Shown here piece by piece: positions 5,539 through 10,622 of a stretch of DNA of 10,622 bases (position 1 is the first letter of the stretch; the number at the start of each line of letters is the position of its first letter). The notes under the pieces were generated by a model. It ran no database searches, was not told the DNA's origin, and saw only the letters and a program-made list of their open reading frames with translations. A program made the position numbers and the translations under genes. Source of the stretch: an uncultured Haemophilus sp. (GTDB lineage Bacteria > Pseudomonadota > Gammaproteobacteria > Enterobacterales > Pasteurellaceae). Location of the stretch: NCBI GenBank assembly GCA_959600045.1, contig CAUGKJ010000019.1, forward strand, positions 1 to 10,622. Direction: 5' to 3'.

Positions 5539-7956
5539 ATGAACGCCAAAAGAACTCAACAACGTACACTTCCTGTATTGCCATTACGGGATGTTGTCGT
5601 TTTCCCTTATATGGTGATGCCACTTTTTGTTGGGCGTGCAAAATCGATTAGCGCCCTTGATGAAGCCATGAATGAGGGCAAACAATTATTATTGGTGTCA
5701 CAAAAGCAAGCAGATTTAGAAGAACCTACCGTTGATGATATATTCGATGTCGGGACGATTGCGAATATTATTCAATTATTAAAATTGCCAGACGGCACGG
5801 TGAAAGTGTTGGTGGAAGGGCAACAACGCGCGAAAATCAATCAATTAAATGATGGTGAAGACCATTTTTCTGCGGAAGTCACACTAATTGAAACCACATT
5901 TGGTGATGAAAAAGAATTAGATGTGGTGAAGGCAGCTGTTTTAAATGAATTTGAAAGCTATCTTCAACTCAATAAAAAAATTCCTGCAGACGTTTTAGCG
6001 GCACTTCAACGCATTGATGATGCCGATCGTTTAGCGGATACCATGGCTGCGCATATTCCAGTAACTGTTCGTCATAAACAAAGCGTGTTAGAACTGGCAG
6101 ATGTGCAAGAGCGTTTAGAATACTTGCTCGGTATGATGGAATCTGAAGCGGATATTCTTCAAGTTGAAAAACGCATCCGTGGCCGTGTGAAAAAACAAAT
6201 GGAGAAAAGCCAGCGTAACTATTATCTTAGCGAACAAATCAAAGCGATTCGCAAAGAAATGGACGAAGGTGAAAGTGAAGATACCATTGATGAAGTTGAA
6301 CAACTTCGTCAAAAGGTTGAAGCGGCAGGTATGCCGGCAGATGTGCGCGAGAAAGTAGAGAGTGAGTTACAAAAACTCAAAATGATGTCAGCGATGTCTG
6401 CGGAAGCAACGGTGGTGCGTAGCTATGTTGAGTGGATGCTTCAAGTACCATGGCATAAACGTACTAAAGTGAAGAAAGATATTGCAAAAGCACAACAAGT
6501 CTTAGATGCGGATCACTACGGTTTAGAACGTGTGAAAGAACGCATTTTAGAATACCTTGCGGTACAAGCTCGCTTAAACAAAATCAAAGGCCCAATCCTT
6601 TGCTTAGTCGGGCCGCCAGGGGTGGGGAAAACCTCACTGGGTCAATCTATTGCGAATGCCACTGGTCGTAAATATGTGCGTATGGCATTAGGTGGAGTAC
6701 GTGATGAAGCAGAAATCCGTGGTCACCGTAAAACTTATATTGGTGCATTACCAGGTAAATTGATTCAAAAAATGGCAAAAGTTGGCGTGAAAAACCCACT
6801 CTTCTTGCTTGATGAGATCGATAAAATGTCTTCGGATATGCGTGGTGATCCTGCGTCAGCCTTGTTAGAAGTGCTTGATCCAGAACAAAATACTACCTTC
6901 AATGATCACTATCTTGAAGTGGACTACGATTTGTCTGATGTAATGTTTGTGGCAACCTCAAACTCCATGAATATTCCTGGTCCATTGCTAGACCGTATGG
7001 AAGTTATTCGTCTTTCTGGTTATACCGAAGATGAAAAACTCAATATTGCGATGCGTCATTTGTTGCAAAAACAAATTGAACGTAATGGATTGAAAAAAGG
7101 CGAATTAACCATCGAAGAAAACGCCATTTTAGATATTATCCGTTATTACACCCGTGAAGCGGGTGTGCGTGGATTAGAGCGTGAAATTTCTAAAATCTGT
7201 CGTAAAGCGGTGAAGAATTTATTAGTCAATCCAAAAGTGAAATCCATTACCGTTAATTCAGACAACTTGCATGACTATCTTGGTGTGAAACGTTTTGAAT
7301 TTGGCAAAGCGGATACGCAAAACCGTGTGGGCGAAGTAACAGGCCTTGCCTGGACTGAAGTGGGCGGTGACTTACTGACCATTGAAACCGCTTCAGTAGT
7401 GGGTAAAGGCAAATTAACCTTCACCGGTTCATTAGGCGATGTGATGAAAGAATCTATCCAAGCGGCGATGACTGTAGTCCGTGCACGTGCGGAGAAATTG
7501 GGTATCAATTCTGAGTTTCATGAAAAACGTGATATTCATATTCACGTGCCAGATGGTGCGACACCGAAAGATGGCCCAAGTGCAGGTATCGCAATGTGTA
7601 CTGCATTGGTTTCTTGCTTAACGGGTAACCCAGTGCGTGCTGATGTCGCGATGACTGGTGAAATCAGCCTACGCGGTAAAGTATTACCAATTGGCGGGTT
7701 AAAAGAAAAATTACTTGCGGCACATCGTGGTGGTATTAAAACTGTATTGATTCCAAAAGATAACGTGAAAGATTTGGAAGAAATTCCAGATAACGTGAAA
7801 GAAAATCTTGCGATTCATGCGGTGGAAACCATTGATGAAGTGTTGGGCTTAGCGTTAGAGAATCCACCGGAAGGCATTGAATTCGTGAAAGTGGAAACAA
7901 AAGCGAAAGCACCACGCCGTAAAGCTGCGACTAAAACAGCAAGAGCGGTCAATTAA
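5539..7956 (+). CDS. lon: ATP-dependent Lon protease
   Basis: Cytoplasmic AAA+ serine-lysine protease that degrades damaged and selected regulatory proteins. It has 805 residues (E. coli 784). Order: N-terminal substrate domain (~10-205, starting [13 protein letters not shown]), coiled-coil linker (~205-300), AAA+ module with Walker A GPPGVGKT (358-365) and Walker [11 protein letters not shown] (421-430, D425/E426), sensor-2 region GVRGLER (542-548), and the LonC protease domain with catalytic Ser681 in KDGPSAG and Lys724 in GGLKEK. All key residues are intact. The extra length is largely a basic Ala/Lys/Arg tail after about residue 783 ([18 protein letters not shown]), which the E. coli protein lacks. 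The start is preceded by a weak purine-rich AAGAGAGA (5525-5533). A sigma-32 promoter lies immediately upstream. A 9-bp terminator hairpin follows the stop and separates it from hemW. Confidence 0.98.
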   Translation: MNAKRTQQRTLPVLPLRDVVVFPYMVMPLFVGRAKSISALDEAMNEGKQLLLVSQKQADLEEPTVDDIFDVGTIANIIQLLKLPDGTVKVLVEGQQRAKINQLNDGEDHFSAEVTLIETTFGDEKELDVVKAAVLNEFESYLQLNKKIPADVLAALQRIDDADRLADTMAAHIPVTVRHKQSVLELADVQERLEYLLGMMESEADILQVEKRIRGRVKKQMEKSQRNYYLSEQIKAIRKEMDEGESEDTIDEVEQLRQKVEAAGMPADVREKVESELQKLKMMSAMSAEATVVRSYVEWMLQVPWHKRTKVKKDIAKAQQVLDADHYGLERVKERILEYLAVQARLNKIKGPILCLVGPPGVGKTSLGQSIANATGRKYVRMALGGVRDEAEIRGHRKTYIGALPGKLIQKMAKVGVKNPLFLLDEIDKMSSDMRGDPASALLEVLDPEQNTTFNDHYLEVDYDLSDVMFVATSNSMNIPGPLLDRMEVIRLSGYTEDEKLNIAMRHLLQKQIERNGLKKGELTIEENAILDIIRYYTREAGVRGLEREISKICRKAVKNLLVNPKVKSITVNSDNLHDYLGVKRFEFGKADTQNRVGEVTGLAWTEVGGDLLTIETASVVGKGKLTFTGSLGDVMKESIQAAMTVVRARAEKLGINSEFHEKRDIHIHVPDGATPKDGPSAGIAMCTALVSCLTGNPVRADVAMTGEISLRGKVLPIGGLKEKLLAAHRGGIKTVLIPKDNVKDLEEIPDNVKENLAIHAVETIDEVLGLALENPPEGIEFVKVETKAKAPRRKAATKTARAVN
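7941..7949 (+). repeat. Degenerate uptake signal at the 3' end of lon
   Basis: AAGAGCGGT differs from the USS core AAGTGCGGT at one base and is followed by CAATTAA, fitting the AT-rich USS flank. It encodes the last residues ...RAV(N) of Lon. Confidence 0.6.
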
Positions 7957-7968
7957 TGACTCATTTTT

Positions 7969-8000
7969 AGGGCTTGTGAAAACAAGCCCTTTTGACTTTT
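7969..8000 (+). terminator. Lon terminator abutting the hemW start
   Basis: AGGGCTTGT (7969-7977) pairs perfectly with ACAAGCCCT (7982-7990) around a GAAA tetraloop. It is followed by TTTGACTTTT, an interrupted U-run. The hairpin begins 12 bases after the lon stop and its 3' arm ends only 14 bases before the hemW ATG. Confidence 0.85.
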
Positions 8001-8004
8001 AATT

Positions 8005-9153
8005 ATGCAAAAATTTCCCCCTCTTTCCCTTTATGTGCATATTCCTTGGTGTGTGCAGAAATGCCCTTATTGTGATTTCAATTCGCATGCACAGAAAGGC
8101 GCAATTCCTGAACAAGAATATGTGCAACATCTGATCGCTGATCTTGAGGCAGACTTAGAGAAATACCAGGCTAGTATTCAAAATCGTCCACTTCATTCAA
8201 TTTTTATTGGTGGTGGCACGCCGAGTTTATTTTCAGCGGAAAGTATCAAGTTGTTATTGGCAGAAATTCAACGTCGCATTCCTTTTTCGGAGAATATTGA
8301 AATCACCATGGAAGCCAATCCTGGCACTGTCGAAGCGGAGCGTTTTAAAGGCTATGTGGATGCTGGCGTAACACGTATTTCTATGGGCATTCAAAGTTTT
8401 AATGACGATAAATTACAACGTTTAGGACGTATTCATAATGTGGCGGAAGCTAAAAGTGCGGTCAGTTTGGCGAAAGTTTCGGGCTTGAAAAGTTTCAATC
8501 TAGATTTAATGCACGGCTTGCCAAACCAAACACTTGAGGAAGCTCTAGATGATTTACGACAAGCTATTGAGCTTGCTCCGCCACACCTTTCTTGGTATCA
8601 ACTCACCATTGAACCCAATACCATGTTTGCTTATCGTCCACCTACGTTGCCGGATGATGATGCGCTTTGGGATATTTTTGAGCAAGGCCACCAGCTTTTA
8701 ACCGAAGCGGGTTATCAACAATATGAAACATCCGCTTATGCAAAACCGGGTTTCCAATGTCAGCATAATTTGAATTATTGGCGATTCGGGGATTATTTGG
8801 CGATAGGCTGTGGCGCACATGGAAAACTGACTTTTCCTGATGGCGATATTTTACGTTTTTCTAAAACGAAGCATCCAAAAGGCTATTTGCGTGGTGAATA
8901 CCTTTATGAAGAAAAAAACGTGAAAAAAAATGACCGCGCTTTTGAATTTTTCATGAATCGTTTTCGTTTATTGGAAGCCGTGCCAAAACAAGAGTTTGAA
9001 CATTACACAGGGCTTTCGCAAAGTGCGGTCAAAAATCAAATTGATTTGGCCATTCAACAGAATTATATCGTCGAAACACTGGATTCTTGGCAAGTCATCG
9101 AACACGGGAAATTGTTCTTGAACGAGCTGTTAGCGCTTTTTTTAGATGAATAA
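8005..9153 (+). CDS. hemW: Radical-SAM heme chaperone HemW
   Basis: A HemN-like protein, often misnamed oxygen-independent coproporphyrinogen III oxidase. HemW binds and transfers heme (for example to respiratory enzymes) rather than oxidising coproporphyrinogen. It has 382 residues. The radical-SAM 4Fe-4S motif is C16-x3-C20-x2-C23 followed by Asp-Phe (CPYCDF); HemN has a fourth Cys here, so this is the HemW type. GGGTPS (69-74) is the SAM-binding glycine motif, and HNLNYW (254-259) is the HNxxYW heme-binding motif of HemW. The HemN C-terminal domain occupies about 305-380. The N-terminus (LPPLSLY-type, here FPPLSLYVHIPWC) aligns with E. coli, and an in-frame TGA at 7993-7995 fixes ATG 8005. 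No Shine-Dalgarno sequence is present and a terminator hairpin sits just upstream, so expression may depend on read-through from lon or on a promoter inside it. Two exact USS lie inside the gene. Confidence 0.95.
   Translation: MQKFPPLSLYVHIPWCVQKCPYCDFNSHAQKGAIPEQEYVQHLIADLEADLEKYQASIQNRPLHSIFIGGGTPSLFSAESIKLLLAEIQRRIPFSENIEITMEANPGTVEAERFKGYVDAGVTRISMGIQSFNDDKLQRLGRIHNVAEAKSAVSLAKVSGLKSFNLDLMHGLPNQTLEEALDDLRQAIELAPPHLSWYQLTIEPNTMFAYRPPTLPDDDALWDIFEQGHQLLTEAGYQQYETSAYAKPGFQCQHNLNYWRFGDYLAIGCGAHGKLTFPDGDILRFSKTKHPKGYLRGEYLYEEKNVKKNDRAFEFFMNRFRLLEAVPKQEFEHYTGLSQSAVKNQIDLAIQQNYIVETLDSWQVIEHGKLFLNELLALFLDE
8454..8462 (+). repeat. Uptake signal sequence inside hemW
   Basis: Exact AAGTGCGGT, read in frame as part of K-S-A-V (residues 150-153). 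The downstream flank CAGTTTGG is only moderately AT-rich. Confidence 0.9.
8933..8941 (-). repeat. Degenerate uptake signal inside hemW
   Basis: ACCGCGCTT differs at one base from ACCGCACTT, and the A-rich stretch at 8921-8930 sits on the side expected for a minus-strand USS flank. Confidence 0.5.
9021..9029 (+). repeat. Uptake signal sequence near the 3' end of hemW
   Basis: Exact AAGTGCGGT followed by CAAAAATCAAA, a full match to the extended Hin-type USS with its AT-rich flank. In frame it encodes Q-S-A-V (residues 339-342), the same S-A-V reading as the copy at 8454. Confidence 0.95.
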
Positions 9154-9216
9154 AATTTTTTCATCATCACGAATAAATTTTTACACTTGTTTATTTAATA
9201 GTGTCGTATTAAAGTA

Positions 9217-9232
9217 AGGCAAACGTTTACGT
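9217..9232. promoter_or_regulatory. PurR operator upstream of rpiA-serA
   Basis: AGGCAAACGTTTACGT matches all fixed positions of the E. coli PurR consensus ANGCAAACGNTTNCNT. It starts 31 bases before the rpiA ATG and directly follows a possible -10 TATTAA (9207-9212); a matching -35 is not clear. This is the position expected for a repressor operator at the transcription start. PurR with hypoxanthine or guanine as corepressor would shut the operon when purines are plentiful. Confidence 0.7.
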
Positions 9233-9262
9233 TGTTATCCACGATTTAAAAGGGAGAGAAAA

Positions 9263-9922
9263 ATGGACCAATTAGAAATGAAAAAATTAGCGGCACGTGC
9301 GGCGTTAAAATATGTTAAGCCCGATACCATTGTTGGCGTGGGAAGTGGTTCAACAGTGAATTGTTTTATTGAAGCCTTAGGTGAATTAAAAGATCAAATT
9401 CAAGGCGCGGTAGCAGCATCTAAAGCCTCAGAAGAATTATTACGTAAACAGGGTATTGAAGTGTTTAGTGCTAACGATGTATCCAGTTTAGATATTTATG
9501 TGGATGGCGCAGATGAAATCAATCCACAAAAAATGATGATCAAAGGCGGCGGTGCAGCACTGACTCGCGAAAAAATTGTGGCCGCTTTAGCGAAAAAATT
9601 TATTTGTATTGTGGATGCTAGTAAACAAGTGGATGTATTAGGTAGCACATTCCCATTGCCAGTAGAAGTGATTCCAATGGCACGTTCACAAGTTGGTCGT
9701 AAATTAGTCTCTCTTGGTGGTGCACCTGAATATCGTGAAGGCGTGGTGACTGATAACGGCAACGTGATTTTAGATGTACATAACTTCGCTATTTTAAATC
9801 CAGTGGAAATGGAAAAAGAATTGAATAATGTCGCAGGTGTAGTAACAAATGGTATTTTTGCCTTACGTGGGGCGGATATTGTGATTGTCGGTACACCAGA
9901 CGGCGCAAAAATTATTGATTAA
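9263..9922 (+). CDS. rpiA: Ribose-5-phosphate isomerase A
   Basis: Interconverts ribose 5-phosphate and ribulose 5-phosphate in the non-oxidative pentose phosphate pathway, in the cytoplasm, and so feeds PRPP, nucleotide and histidine synthesis. It has 219 residues, the same as E. coli RpiA, and functional residues fall at the same numbers: Lys7, the phosphate-loop GSGST (27-31), Asp81 and Asp84 in YVDGADEIN, Lys94 in IKGGGA, and the catalytic base Glu103 in TREKI. AGGGAG (9251-9256) lies 6 bases before the ATG. The 109-base leader after hemW carries a perfect PurR-type operator. serA follows after 19 bases with its own ribosome-binding site, so the two are probably one operon. The rpiA-serA neighbourhood is also seen in E. 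coli. Confidence 0.98.
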   Translation: MDQLEMKKLAARAALKYVKPDTIVGVGSGSTVNCFIEALGELKDQIQGAVAASKASEELLRKQGIEVFSANDVSSLDIYVDGADEINPQKMMIKGGGAALTREKIVAALAKKFICIVDASKQVDVLGSTFPLPVEVIPMARSQVGRKLVSLGGAPEYREGVVTDNGNVILDVHNFAILNPVEMEKELNNVAGVVTNGIFALRGADIVIVGTPDGAKIID

Positions 9923-9941
9923 TAAAAATAAGGAAGCAAAC

Positions 9942-10622
9942 ATGACAAACAAAGTCTCATTAGACAAATCAAAAATTAAATTTGTGCTATTAGAGGGCGT
10001 GCACCAAAGTGCATTAGATACCCTACATGCGGCGGGCTACACCAATATCGACTTTTACAAAAAAGCTTTAGATGGTGATGAGCTAAAAGAAGCCATTAAA
10101 GATGCACATTTTATTGGCTTACGTTCACGCACCCAATTAACCGCTGAAATGATTGAAGCTGCGCCTAAGCTGATTGCTATTGGCTGTTTCTGTATCGGTA
10201 CCAACCAAGTGGATCTTAATGCAGCAAAAATGCGTGGGATTCCAGTATTTAATGCGCCGTTCTCTAATACACGTTCTGTGGCTGAATTAGTGTTGGGTGA
10301 GATTTTGCTCTTAATGCGCAATATTCCTCAAGCGAATGCAGATGTGCATCGTGGTTTATGGAATAAATCAGCAGTGGGTTCTCATGAAGTGCGCGGCAAA
10401 AAATTAGGTATCGTGGGTTATGGCCATATCGGTTCGCAATTAAGTATTATTGCGGAATCTCTAGGGATGGAAGTATATTTCTACGATATTGAAAATAAAT
10501 TGCCATTGGGTAATGCAAAACAATTACACACACTTGAAGAGTTATTGGGTTCTTGTGATGTGATTTCGCTTCATGTACCAGATTTACCTTCAACTCGTAA
10601 TTTAATGAGTGCTGAACGTATT
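9942..10622 (+). CDS. serA: D-3-phosphoglycerate dehydrogenase (5' part, runs off window)
   Basis: First and committed enzyme of serine synthesis: 3-phosphoglycerate + NAD to 3-phosphohydroxypyruvate, cytoplasmic and feedback-inhibited by serine in E. coli. 227 codons are present of a family length near 410, and the frame is open to the last base. The start follows AAGGA (9930-9934) by 7 bases. My translation begins MTNKVSLDKSKIKF and tracks E. coli SerA closely: HFIGLRSRT (56-64), AIGCFCIGTNQVDL (79-92), NAPFSNTRSVAEL (104-116), and the Rossmann NAD loop GYGHIG (159-164) with acidic D182 at the end of the next strand (FYDIENKLPLG). The catalytic Arg/Glu/His and the C-terminal ACT serine-binding domain lie outside. 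It is likely cotranscribed with rpiA and so under the same PurR-type operator; serine also feeds glycine and one-carbon units for purines. Confidence 0.97.
   Translation, partial: MTNKVSLDKSKIKFVLLEGVHQSALDTLHAAGYTNIDFYKKALDGDELKEAIKDAHFIGLRSRTQLTAEMIEAAPKLIAIGCFCIGTNQVDLNAAKMRGIPVFNAPFSNTRSVAELVLGEILLLMRNIPQANADVHRGLWNKSAVGSHEVRGKKLGIVGYGHIGSQLSIIAESLGMEVYFYDIENKLPLGNAKQLHTLEELLGSCDVISLHVPDLPSTRNLMSAERI

Noticed and set aside
9145..9165. Possible hemW terminator (GATGAA...TTCATC)
   Set aside because: Six weak AT-rich pairs with a mismatched, A/T-only interior and no defined U-run after the 3' arm; not stable enough to call.
10055..10321. 88-codon minus-strand open frame at the right end
   Set aside because: It is antisense to serA, whose plus-strand frame is open from 9942 to the window end and matches the family closely.
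1..10622. Defence island, toxin-antitoxin pair, retron, CRISPR or mobile element
   Set aside because: All frames above about 60 codons are explained by nine housekeeping or transport genes; no repeat arrays, transposase, recombinase or paired small genes are visible.

Overview
The window is ordinary chromosomal DNA from a Haemophilus-type member of the Pasteurellaceae. The evidence is the Hin-type DNA uptake signal AAGTGCGGT, which occurs six times exactly (three per orientation pair or singly: 471, 501, 5312, 5367, 8454, 9021) plus degenerate copies, the AT-rich composition, and proteins that read like close relatives of H. influenzae and E. coli enzymes. Species cannot be fixed from the sequence alone. 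I see no rRNA, tRNA, CRISPR array, transposase, phage gene or insertion sequence, and no new multi-gene system. What is worth a second look lies in regulation and in one gene of odd composition.

Left block (1-2720, plus strand): the 3' end of periplasmic L-asparaginase (ansB), then a DcuA-type C4-dicarboxylate/aspartate carrier, then a small secreted protein of unknown function. Asparaginase makes aspartate from asparagine in the periplasm and DcuA-type carriers take up aspartate in exchange for succinate or fumarate, so the first two genes form a plausible anaerobic amino-acid-to-fumarate-respiration pair. Each gene is followed by its own hairpin: a paired-USS stem after ansB, a strong intrinsic terminator after dcuA, and a bidirectional terminator after the third gene.

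Middle block (2731-5303, minus strand): a YfcC-family membrane antiporter whose codon use differs from its neighbours, and a DUF535 (VirK/YbjX-like) protein. The 170 bases between them hold a set of alternating half-sites acting as a likely terminator, a PurR-like palindrome and a candidate sigma-70 promoter for yfcC.

Right block (5304-10622, plus strand): lon protease behind a near-perfect heat-shock (sigma-32) promoter, hemW (radical-SAM heme chaperone), rpiA (ribose-5-phosphate isomerase) and the first 227 codons of serA (phosphoglycerate dehydrogenase), which runs off the end. rpiA and serA are 19 bases apart and lie behind a perfect match to the PurR operator consensus. This makes biochemical sense: one enzyme supplies the ribose phosphate and the other starts the serine/glycine/one-carbon supply used for purine synthesis. 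From memory, lon-hemW-rpiA-serA occur together in H. influenzae Rd, while ansB-dcu and the yfcC-like gene lie elsewhere there, so this window may be a differently arranged mosaic.
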